Assembly: GCF_037023725.1 (NCBI RefSeq)
Contig: NZ_CP146077.1
Location: 1,773,001 to 1,837,000, forward strand
From: Pseudomonas bubulae
GTDB lineage: Bacteria; Pseudomonadota; Gammaproteobacteria; Pseudomonadales; Pseudomonadaceae
DNA: 64,000 nucleotides
Direction: 5' to 3'
A program made the translations under genes and the position numbers. The notes under the pieces were generated by a model. That model worked only from the letters and a program-made list of their open reading frames with translations, searched no databases and was not told the origin of the DNA. How positions within the stretch are numbered: the stretch's first letter is position 1; each line of letters starts with the position of its first letter. This document shows positions 35,555-42,251 of the stretch, in pieces.

Positions 35555-36945
35555 CGTTTCATGGCCCGAGCCAGCAGGCGATCGAGCAGGGCGATGCCCA
35601 GGTCGATTTCGGCGTAGCTGATTTCCAGCGACGGCGCCAGGGTGATAACGTTCTTGTAGTAGCCGCCCACGTCGAGAATCAGACCCAGACGTTTGCCGTC
35701 GATTTCGATATCCCCCTTGATGCCTTCCTCAACCATGAAGTCGAGAGTGGCCTTGTCCGGGGTAAAACCGTCCGGGCCGCAGATTTCGCAGCGCAGGGCC
35801 AGGCCCAGGCCATCGACGTCACCGATGATCGGGTAGCGTTTTTGCAGATCTTGCAGGCCGTCGAGGAAGTACTTGCCCTTGGCCATGACCATCGCGCCAT
35901 AGTCGACTTCGCTGGTCATCTTGAACATTTCCAGGCCCACCGCAGTACCCAGCGGGTTGGAGGCGAAGGTGGAGTGGGTCGAGCCCGGCGGGAATACCTT
36001 GGGGTTGATCAGCTCTTCACGGGCCCAGATGCCGCCCAGCGGGTTGAGGCCGTTGGTCAGTGCCTTGCCGAACACGATGACGTCGGGTTTGACGTCGAAG
36101 TGTTCGATCGACCACAGCTTGCCAGTGCGCCAAAAGCCCATCTGGATTTCGTCAACCACCATGAGAATGCCGTGCTGATCCAGTACGTGCTTGAGCTCGC
36201 TGTAGAAGTTCATCGGCGGGATTACATAGCCGCCGGTGCCCTGGATCGGCTCGACGTAGAACGCGGCATATTCGCTCTGGCCGACTTTCGGGTCCCACAC
36301 GCCGTTGTATTCGGTCTCGAAAAGACGGGCGAACTGTTGCACGCAGTGGCTGCCGTACTCTTCCTTGGTCATGCCTTTTGGCCCGCGGAAGTGGTACGGG
36401 AACGGGATGAAGTTGGCGCGTTCGCCAAAGTGGCCGTAACGGCGACGGTAGCGGTAGCTCGAGGTGATCGATGAGGCGCCCAGGGTGCGGCCGTGGTAAC
36501 CGCCCTCGAAGGCGAACATCAGGCTTTTGCCGTTGCTGGCGTTACGCACCACCTTCAGCGAGTCTTCGATGGATTGCGAGCCGCCGACGTTGAAGTGCAC
36601 ACGACCGTCGAGGCCGAACTTGTTTTTGGCGTCGACTGCAATGCGCTCCGACAGCTCGATCTTGCCCTTGTGCAGATACTGGCTGGCGATCTGCGGCAGG
36701 GTGTCGATCTGTTGCTTGAGGGCGTTGTTCAGGCGCGGGTTGGAATAACCGAAGTTGACTGCCGAGTACCACATTTGCAGGTCGAGGTAGGCCTGGTCTT
36801 CGGTGTCCCACACGTAGGAGCCTTCGCAGCGGCTAAAAATGCGCGGTGGTTCGATGTAGTGAACGGTGTCGCCGTACGAGCAGTACTTGGCTTCTTTTTC
36901 CAGAAGAATCTGGTCTTCAGGGGTAGCGATTCGAATATCAGACAT
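35551..36945 (-). CDS. Class III PLP-dependent aminotransferase
   Basis: 464 residues from MSDIRIATPEDQILLEKEAKYC. Fold-type I landmarks are present: GGSQSIEDSLKVVR and FEGGYHGRTLGAS in the phosphate-binding region, Asp265-Glu266-Ile-Gln (VVDEIQMGFWRTGK) and the PLP Schiff-base Lys294 (VFGKALTNGLNPLGG). The family interconverts an aldehyde or keto group and an amine at a terminal carbon (omega-amino acids, diamines, amino sugars), usually with glutamate, alanine or 2-oxoglutarate. The substrate here is unknown. Its start lies within the last codons of the HAD phosphatase gene (8-bp overlap), tying the two enzymes together. Confidence 0.88.
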   Translation of the reverse strand: MSDIRIATPEDQILLEKEAKYCSYGDTVHYIEPPRIFSRCEGSYVWDTEDQAYLDLQMWYSAVNFGYSNPRLNNALKQQIDTLPQIASQYLHKGKIELSERIAVDAKNKFGLDGRVHFNVGGSQSIEDSLKVVRNASNGKSLMFAFEGGYHGRTLGASSITSSYRYRRRYGHFGERANFIPFPYHFRGPKGMTKEEYGSHCVQQFARLFETEYNGVWDPKVGQSEYAAFYVEPIQGTGGYVIPPMNFYSELKHVLDQHGILMVVDEIQMGFWRTGKLWSIEHFDVKPDVIVFGKALTNGLNPLGGIWAREELINPKVFPPGSTHSTFASNPLGTAVGLEMFKMTSEVDYGAMVMAKGKYFLDGLQDLQKRYPIIGDVDGLGLALRCEICGPDGFTPDKATLDFMVEEGIKGDIEIDGKRLGLILDVGGYYKNVITLAPSLEISYAEIDLGIALLDRLLARAMKR

Positions 36946-37633
36946 GATTGAAGAGTTCCTGCTGTTCACGAGAATAGTGGGGCGCGTTGGCGGCATGGCT
37001 CGGCAGTTTGGCGAGCAGGGCCGGGAGTTCGGCAAAGGAGTCAAATTGTGCGTACGGGATACCGTTGCGCTCGCAGTGTTCGGCCAGGCCGTCCCTGGCA
37101 AAGACGAAATCGGCGCCAGAGGCCACGCACATGTCGGAGCGGCCATCGCCAATCACCAGCACGCGTTTGCCGTCGGGGGCGGATTTGCACTTGCAGTTGC
37201 CCGAGGCGGCACGGCAGGCGTCGCTGGAATAAGGGAAGTCGATGCGCCAGCTGTTCTGGTCGACCTGACGCAGGCGGTTGGCCAGGATCGGCAACAGGCT
37301 TACGTAGTTACGGGCCAGAATGCGGGCGATGGCTTGTTCGATGCCGTCACTGACGACCTCGATGGAGGCGCCAAGACCGATGACGTGGTCGACGAAGTCG
37401 GGGAAGTCAGGGTCAATCTCAACGCTGTCGAAATAGGCCAGCAGCTCGGCAGGCGTGGCTTTGACCAGCGACAGCTGGCGGCTCAGGCATTCACGCGAAC
37501 CGATGTCACCCTGCAACCATTGGTCTTCGATCGCTTCCCAGCTGGGGTCGGCGAAACGTTGAAGAATGTTGTCGATGACGTCGGTACGGGTAATGGTCCC
37601 GTCGAAATCACACACGATATGCCATTGCATCAT
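36938..37633 (-). CDS. HAD-IB phosphatase, MtnX/SerB-like, first gene of the operon
   Basis: 231 residues; I start at the Met that has AGGA 8 nt upstream (two codons after the first ATG). HAD motif I is HIVCDFDGTITRTD (two catalytic Asp), motif II/III VVSDGIEQAIAR and motif IV VLVIGDGRSDMCVASGADFVFARDGL. A CKCKSAPDG cysteine pair sits in the cap-proximal region, as in MtnX-like enzymes. It should remove phosphate from a small phosphorylated metabolite in the cytoplasm; methionine salvage is unlikely because no other mtn gene is nearby. It is preceded by a sigma54 promoter and begins the six-gene transcript. Confidence 0.85.
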   Translation of the reverse strand: MMQWHIVCDFDGTITRTDVIDNILQRFADPSWEAIEDQWLQGDIGSRECLSRQLSLVKATPAELLAYFDSVEIDPDFPDFVDHVIGLGASIEVVSDGIEQAIARILARNYVSLLPILANRLRQVDQNSWRIDFPYSSDACRAASGNCKCKSAPDGKRVLVIGDGRSDMCVASGADFVFARDGLAEHCERNGIPYAQFDSFAELPALLAKLPSHAANAPHYSREQQELFNHV

Positions 37634-37683
37634 CTGCATTGTCCTGTCGAAAAGGCGCGCTTTTTGCGCTTGCCAGAGGACAT

Positions 37684-37699
37684 AGCATTGACTGTGCCA
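37684..37699 (-). promoter_or_regulatory. Sigma54 (-24/-12) promoter of the six-gene operon
   Basis: Minus strand TGGCACAGTCAATGCT: -24 GG and -12 GC with exactly 10 bases between, 2 mismatches to TGGCACGNNNNTTGCW. Predicted start near 37673, about 40 nt before the HAD start codon. It fits the sigma54 activator encoded in the same operon. Confidence 0.75.
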
Positions 37700-37762
37700 A
37701 CTATTGAAAGCCCCGTGGGCTGGGGGTTTGCGCGGATTTGACGGTGACTTTCGGGTTTGGAA

Positions 37763-37788
37763 CTACAATTTTTGTAGCTTGCTACAAA
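37763..37788. promoter_or_regulatory. Palindromic activator (UAS) candidate upstream of the sigma54 promoter
   Basis: TTTGTAGCTTGCTACAAA (37771-37788) is a perfect dyad with 8-bp arms, and a third half-site CTACAA at 37763-37768 pairs with TTGTAG. It lies about 75 bp upstream of the -24 element, a usual enhancer distance. It also lies 75-100 bp before the divergent mipA-like gene. Confidence 0.65.
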
Positions 37789-37861
37789 CAACATGAGTGC
37801 TTGCGCAGGCCGCGCTAAAAAGGGATTGATGCGCGCATAGAACCTCTATGGAACCCTCGTG

Positions 37862-38626
37862 ATGAAAACTCCGGTCTGTGCTTTTTTGCTGCTCACTTTG
37901 TTGGGCGTCAGCGCGGCTGCCCATGCCGCAGACGGCCCCAGTGGGGAAGTGGGCATGGGGATTGGCTATCAGCCGTATGATCCAAGCGCCAGCCGCTACC
38001 AGACAGTGCCATTGCCGTATTTTGATGTGGACTGGGGCGATGTCAGCCTCAATACCGATGACGGCCTGACCTGGAGTGCTTTCAAGGCCAACGGCTGGAG
38101 CGCCGGGCCCTTGCTCAATTATGTGCCGGGGCGCAATGCCAATGGTTCGCTGCGGGGCCTGCGCGATGTTTCAGACATGGCCATGTTCGGCGGCTTTGTG
38201 CAGTACAGCCCGGCTGACTTCTGGCGTGTCTACGCACAGCTCGGGCAGGCGGTGGGTGGTGCAGGCGGTCAAGGCGGGGTGCTGGGTCAGGTCGGGGGCG
38301 AGTTGGGTTACCCGCTGGGGCTGGGGATTATCGGCAGCAGCCAGTTGGCGGTGCACTTTGCTGATGGTCGGCAGATGTCGACCTTTTTTGGCGTAAGTGA
38401 CAGCGAGGCGCAGGCGTCAGGGATTTCCGCGTACAAGGCCAGTGGCGGCCTCCAGAATGTTACCTTGACCCAGAATTTCGAGTTTCCGCTGACCGCGAAC
38501 TGGTCGCTGGTGACCAGTGCCAGCTGGACACGCCTGCTGAGGGCGGCGGCGGACAGCAGCATCGTACGCGAGCAGGGCAATGTGAATCAGGGCGCGGTGC
38601 AGACGGCGGTAAGTTACAAATTCTGA
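37862..38626 (+). CDS. MipA/OmpV-family outer-membrane protein
   Basis: 254 residues. Signal peptide MKTPVCAFLLLTLLGVSAAAHA (cleaved near 23), then the barrel pattern EVGMGIGYQPYDPSASRYQTVPLPYFDVDWGDVSLNTDDGLTW, typical of MipA/OmpV, ending in VSYKF with terminal aromatic. MipA proteins scaffold murein enzymes or act as small barrels; the Pseudomonas role is unclear. I use the ATG at 37862, one codon after a GTG. It is divergent from the six-gene operon and shares its 220-bp control region, so it could be under the same activator. Confidence 0.85.
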   Translation: MKTPVCAFLLLTLLGVSAAAHAADGPSGEVGMGIGYQPYDPSASRYQTVPLPYFDVDWGDVSLNTDDGLTWSAFKANGWSAGPLLNYVPGRNANGSLRGLRDVSDMAMFGGFVQYSPADFWRVYAQLGQAVGGAGGQGGVLGQVGGELGYPLGLGIIGSSQLAVHFADGRQMSTFFGVSDSEAQASGISAYKASGGLQNVTLTQNFEFPLTANWSLVTSASWTRLLRAAADSSIVREQGNVNQGAVQTAVSYKF

Positions 38627-38637
38627 AGCGGCCCTCT

Positions 38638-38664
38638 CAACCCTCTCCCGGAAAGAGAGGGTTG
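38638..38664. terminator. Hairpin between the mipA-like gene and the SMR-like gene
   Basis: CAACCCTCTC, loop CCGGAAA, GAGAGGGTTG: perfect 10-bp stem between convergent genes. There is no T-run, so its termination strength is uncertain. Confidence 0.55.
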
Positions 38665-38688
38665 GGCTAAGGGAAAGCAGGCAGTGAC

Positions 38689-39108
38689 TCAATGTTCCGG
38701 TTCACCATCGGCCAGCAGCGCAATCCCGCCGACAATCACCGCCACGCCTGCCCAGTGCAGTGCGCTGATTTGCTCGCCAAGGCCCAGCCAGGAGCCCATC
38801 AGCACCCCGACAAATACCAGTGAACTCAAGGGAAACGCCAGCGACAGGCTGCTGCGGCGCAATATCAGCATCCAGACAAAAAACGCGCCGAAATAACAGG
38901 CAATGGCCACCCATACTCCCGGGTTGAGCAGCACGGCCTGGAGCCACTGCAGGGTGAAGTCCATCTGTCCCAATTGATCGCCACCGATTTTGGTGGCTAT
39001 TTGCCCTGCGCTCTCGAGAGCAATCAACAAGGCCCACAGCACAATCGTGCCCAAACGCCCGTGCAGCCAGCCGTTATCCGGGGCTTTTAACCCGTCAGTG
39101 TTTGCCAT
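38689..39108 (-). CDS. Four-helix SMR/EamA-type transporter subunit A
   Basis: 139 residues with four predicted membrane helices: WALLIALESAGQIATKIG, VWVAIACYFGAFFVWMLILRR, SLAFPLSSLVFVGVLMGSWLGLGE, WAGVAVIVGGIALLA. The pattern is that of half-size DMT proteins such as ArnE/ArnF or paired SMR subunits. It is preceded by a second, non-identical four-helix gene 11 bp upstream, suggesting a heterodimer. With the arginase-fold gene at the head of the operon, a guanidino or polyamine-like substrate is imaginable but not shown. Confidence 0.78.
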   Translation of the reverse strand: MANTDGLKAPDNGWLHGRLGTIVLWALLIALESAGQIATKIGGDQLGQMDFTLQWLQAVLLNPGVWVAIACYFGAFFVWMLILRRSSLSLAFPLSSLVFVGVLMGSWLGLGEQISALHWAGVAVIVGGIALLADGEPEH

Positions 39109-39119
39109 TGCTCAACTCC

Positions 39120-39494
39120 TCAAGCTGCGGTGATGCAGACCAGCATCACTCCAAGGGTAATAACCAGGGTGCCCATCCAGCGCCGACGGCTGACGTGTTC
39201 GCCCAGGAACACCTTGCCGGCGAATACCACACCGCAATACGCCAGCGCAGCGGCCGGGAATAGCAAGCTCAAGGGTGCCCTCGACAGGGCCTCCAGCCAG
39301 ACGAAGAACTCAATCACGTAAGCGCCGACCCCAGCCCACAGCATCGGTGCACTAAATACCTGACCCCAGAAGGCATTCAGGCGAAAACCACCCTCCAGTT
39401 CCGGCAAGCGGTCCAGGCCGATTTTGAAACACAGCTGGCCGATAACATCGAGCACAATGGAAAACGCCACCAGCGCAATTACGATCAAGGACAT
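39120..39494 (-). CDS. Four-helix SMR/EamA-type transporter subunit B
   Basis: 124 residues, four helices: LIVIALVAFSIVLDVIGQLCFKIGLDRLP with a conserved acidic residue in helix 1, APMLWAGVGAYVIEFFVWLEAL with a Glu in helix 2, PLSLLFPAAALAYCGVVFAGKVFLGE and MGTLVITLGVMLVCI. The pieces FPAAALAY and GKVFLGE are classic for the EamA/SMR superfamily. It overlaps the end of the arginase-fold gene by 10 bp and lies 11 bp before subunit A. Function as an antiparallel heterodimer with its neighbour is inferred from the pairing. Confidence 0.78.
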   Translation of the reverse strand: MSLIVIALVAFSIVLDVIGQLCFKIGLDRLPELEGGFRLNAFWGQVFSAPMLWAGVGAYVIEFFVWLEALSRAPLSLLFPAAALAYCGVVFAGKVFLGEHVSRRRWMGTLVITLGVMLVCITAA

Positions 39495-40411
39495 GGGAAC
39501 AGCTCCTCGAATAAATGGATCAGCGCTTCATTGGTGGTTGAGTTGCGCAGCAGATCGCTTTCACTCCAGCGCCCAGGTGCTGGCTGGTCCGATCGGGCCT
39601 CCCAGCGTTTGAGCACATTGCGGTGCGCAGCCTTGGCAAACTCACCGCAAACATCAATACCCAATACCCGCTTGCTGGTGGCCAGGGCACGAAGGGCGTG
39701 AAGCAAGTGGGTCAGGCGCATACCACCCTGATCCCAGTTGGTGGCGGCGTCTTCGCTGGCGAGTACGTCTTTGTCCACGGTTATCCAGATCGCTTCGGTA
39801 GGCAGACTGCGGATCAACTCGTCGAGAAAGGTCGGCCAGTCCTGATCGGCGAGGTTGCGCCAGTGCAACAGGTTCTCGTGCTGCTCGTGCCCTGCGCCGT
39901 CGCCGATTCGGCCCCAGACCTTGGTGGGGGCATGCTGCCAGGGGAATAGTTGCAAATCGCCACGGCACAGGGCTCCGAGATTTGCGCCCTTGAACTGCGG
40001 GTTTTGCAGGTCGTCACTGCAGGGGCCGAGGGTGACTATGCGTTTGATGTTCGGCAGCTTCAAGGCGCGGTTGACCCACGAACCGCAATGGCGGCGGGGG
40101 GCAAAGCGTACCCAGTCAGGATGGTTGTCGAAGTGGATCAGGGTGATCGGTTCGGGCAAGTCCGCGAGCAAGGCCGGGGTCAGGTGGTGATAGTCGCCGG
40201 AGCCTATAAAAAAGATTTCTGGCCGCTGCGTGGAGCGTTTCGGCCGTTGTTGCAGGCGTTCAGCGAAGCGCCGGTAATTGCGTTCGGTGGACCACAGACG
40301 CAGTTGCGGCCCCAGTTCCAGCAAGTCCATGCGTGTGGCACGACCGTCGGTCAGACGTTGCTTAATCGGTGCTTGTGAGGTCAGGCTGTGATCAAGATCG
40401 AGAATATTCAA
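39485..40411 (-). CDS. Arginase/ureohydrolase-fold (UPF0489-like) protein
   Basis: 308 residues from a TTG start (NILDLDHSL), the only sensible start, with GGGG about 12 nt upstream. Metal-binding elements of the ureohydrolase fold can be seen: GSGDYHHLTPALL, LIHFDNHPDWV (near 95-105), WITVDKDVL (near 205) and GIDVCGEF (near 250). Known relatives cleave guanidino compounds or are uncharacterised (UPF0489). As first gene before two small transporter subunits, it may act on a substrate that these export or import. An 11-bp dyad directly upstream may be its operator. Confidence 0.75.
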   Translation of the reverse strand: MNILDLDHSLTSQAPIKQRLTDGRATRMDLLELGPQLRLWSTERNYRRFAERLQQRPKRSTQRPEIFFIGSGDYHHLTPALLADLPEPITLIHFDNHPDWVRFAPRRHCGSWVNRALKLPNIKRIVTLGPCSDDLQNPQFKGANLGALCRGDLQLFPWQHAPTKVWGRIGDGAGHEQHENLLHWRNLADQDWPTFLDELIRSLPTEAIWITVDKDVLASEDAATNWDQGGMRLTHLLHALRALATSKRVLGIDVCGEFAKAAHRNVLKRWEARSDQPAPGRWSESDLLRNSTTNEALIHLFEELFPCP

Positions 40412-40417
40412 AGTGTG

Positions 40418-40472
40418 ATTTACCCCATGTCATCGCCGCCGATCCAAGCAGGGCGGGCTTTATGGGGTAAAT
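40418..40472 (-). promoter_or_regulatory. Long-spaced dyad upstream of the arginase-fold operon
   Basis: ATTTACCCCAT (40418-40428) and ATGGGGTAAAT (40462-40472) are exact reverse complements separated by 33 bp. The near arm starts 7 bp before the TTG start codon. It could be a looping operator or the stem of a leader RNA. Confidence 0.55.
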
Positions 40473-40564
40473 GCAAGGGGCGGGCCAAACAACTTGGCCA
40501 GTGGGGGCCGGGGTTGCCAGCGAGGTTGTCACTGCTGTTTATCTGGCAAACCGCGTCATGTGTA

Positions 40565-40585
40565 TTGCGAGCAAGCCCGCTCCCA
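40565..40585. repeat. Single REP unit
   Basis: TTGCGAGCAAGCCCGCTCCCA, one arm of the REP pair seen complete at 22050 and 44208. It lies directly after the glpM stop. Confidence 0.75.
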
Positions 40586-40590
40586 TCGTT

Positions 40591-40926
40591 TCAGTGCAGG
40601 CGTACCCAAACGCTGACCAACACGGTCGCGGCCATCAGCCAGGCTACGGCGGCCAGCGCCAGCGAGGCTTCAAGGCGCATGCGATCGACCAGCACGTACA
40701 GGGCAGCGAGGTACACGAAGTAAGGAATGATCGACCACATGCCGAACACAATGGTGGTTTTCAGGTCGTCCACCGAGCGGCCTTTGCCGACGATGTAGTG
40801 GGCGATAAGGGCAAATGTTGGAAACAGCGGCACAAGCCCTGCGATGTAGTAGTTTTTGGTTTTGGCCAGCATGGCCAGAATGATCACCACTCCAGCGCCC
40901 AGTGCAGCTTTGAGAATCAGATCCAT
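40591..40926 (-). CDS. glpM: GlpM-family small membrane protein
   Basis: 111 residues with about four helices: MDLILKAALGAGVVIILAMLAKTKNYYIAGLVPLFPTFALIAHYIVGKGRS matches the GlpM family described in P. aeruginosa next to the glycerol genes and linked there to alginate production. The start overlaps the stop of aauR by one base (TGATG), so here it is the last gene of the aauS-aauR transcript instead of being next to glpD. The mechanism is unknown to me. Confidence 0.85.
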   Translation of the reverse strand: MDLILKAALGAGVVIILAMLAKTKNYYIAGLVPLFPTFALIAHYIVGKGRSVDDLKTTIVFGMWSIIPYFVYLAALYVLVDRMRLEASLALAAVAWLMAATVLVSVWVRLH

Positions 40927-42251
40927 CAGTGCGCGAGCCCGTATTTTTTGACTTTATCAAAGAGGGTGGTCTTGGCCATGCCCAGTTCCTGGCTGGCCTG
41001 GGTCAGGTTGCCGCCGCTGCGTTGCAGGGCATCGTTGAGCAGGTTGCGTTCGAACGCTTCCACCGCCTCGGAAAACCCCAGCCCCTGCGCTGCATTGCTC
41101 CCCGGCTTTTTGAACGCCGGAAGGCCCAGGGCAAAACGTTCGGCCACGTTGCGCAGTTCCCGCACATTGCCCGGCCAGTCATGGCTCATCAGGCTGGACA
41201 GGGTCTGGTTATCCAGCTCCGGGGCCGCACGGTCGAAACGCAGTGATGATTGCTGCAGGAAGTATTCAAACAATTGCAGGATGTCTTCGCGGCGTTCGCG
41301 CAAAGGAGGCAGCTCAAGTGTGACCACGTTCAGGCGGTAGTACAGGTCGCTGCGAAACTGGCTGGCCTTGCTCAGTTGGTCGAGGTCGGATTTGGTCGCC
41401 GCGATAACCCGGCAGTCCACATCGATGCTCTGGTTGGAGCCCAGGCGCTCCAGAGTGCGCTCCTGCAAAACCCGCAGCAGTTTGATCTGCAGGTTGAGCG
41501 GCATGCTTTCCACTTCGTCGAGAAACAGCGTGCCGCCATGGGCGTGTTCGATTTTGCCGATGCGGCGTTTGCCTGCCCCGGTAAAGGCGTTGGCTTCGTG
41601 GCCGAAAATTTCGCTTTCAAACAGGTTTTCCGGCAGACCACCGCAGTTGAGGGCAACAAACTGCTGGGGCTGGCGGCGGCTGAAGTCGTGCAGGCAGCGG
41701 GCGACCAGCTCCTTGCCGGTACCGGTTTCACCTTCAATCAGCACGTTGGCTGAAGTATCGGCGACGTTGGCTATCAGTTCGCGCAACTGCTGCATGGCCG
41801 GCGAGCGGCCGATGATGCGTCCTTCAAGTGAATCACGCTCGGCAAGCTGACGGCGCAACGACCAGACTTCCCGCGCCAGGCTGCGCTGCTCCAGCGCACG
41901 ACGGGCCACATCAACCAGGCGTTCGGGGGAGAAGGGTTTCTCCATAAAGTCATAGGCACCGTCACGCATGGCGCCCACGGCCATGGAAATATCGCCATGC
42001 CCGGTAATCAATACCACCGGCAGGGTGCGGTCGCGGGCCTTGAGGTGCTTGAGCAGTTCAAGACCATCCATTCCGGGCAGGCGGATATCACTGATGACGA
42101 TACCCGGGAAGTTGTCGCCTACCAGCGCCAGCGCCTGTTCGGCACTGCTGACGCCTTCGCTGCGAATATCTTCGAGCGCCAGCGCCTGCTGGCAGCCGAG
42201 CAGAACATGGGGATCGTCTTCAACAATCAGGACCGTCAGGTCGTTATTCAT
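40926..42251 (-). CDS. aauR: Sigma54 response regulator AauR (acidic amino-acid utilisation)
   Basis: 441 residues: receiver with Asp55 (IVISDIRLPGMDG), AAA+ domain with GETGTGKE and the sigma54-contact loop in the form NAFTGAGKRRIG, and a Fis-type helix-turn-helix ending NLTQASQELGMAKTTLFDKVKKYGL. This DctD-like type in Pseudomonas controls aspartate and glutamate uptake and catabolism. The AauR inverted repeat and a sigma54 promoter are present upstream of aatJ in this window. It overlaps aauS by ATGA and glpM by one base. Confidence 0.9.
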   Translation of the reverse strand: MNNDLTVLIVEDDPHVLLGCQQALALEDIRSEGVSSAEQALALVGDNFPGIVISDIRLPGMDGLELLKHLKARDRTLPVVLITGHGDISMAVGAMRDGAYDFMEKPFSPERLVDVARRALEQRSLAREVWSLRRQLAERDSLEGRIIGRSPAMQQLRELIANVADTSANVLIEGETGTGKELVARCLHDFSRRQPQQFVALNCGGLPENLFESEIFGHEANAFTGAGKRRIGKIEHAHGGTLFLDEVESMPLNLQIKLLRVLQERTLERLGSNQSIDVDCRVIAATKSDLDQLSKASQFRSDLYYRLNVVTLELPPLRERREDILQLFEYFLQQSSLRFDRAAPELDNQTLSSLMSHDWPGNVRELRNVAERFALGLPAFKKPGSNAAQGLGFSEAVEAFERNLLNDALQRSGGNLTQASQELGMAKTTLFDKVKKYGLAH

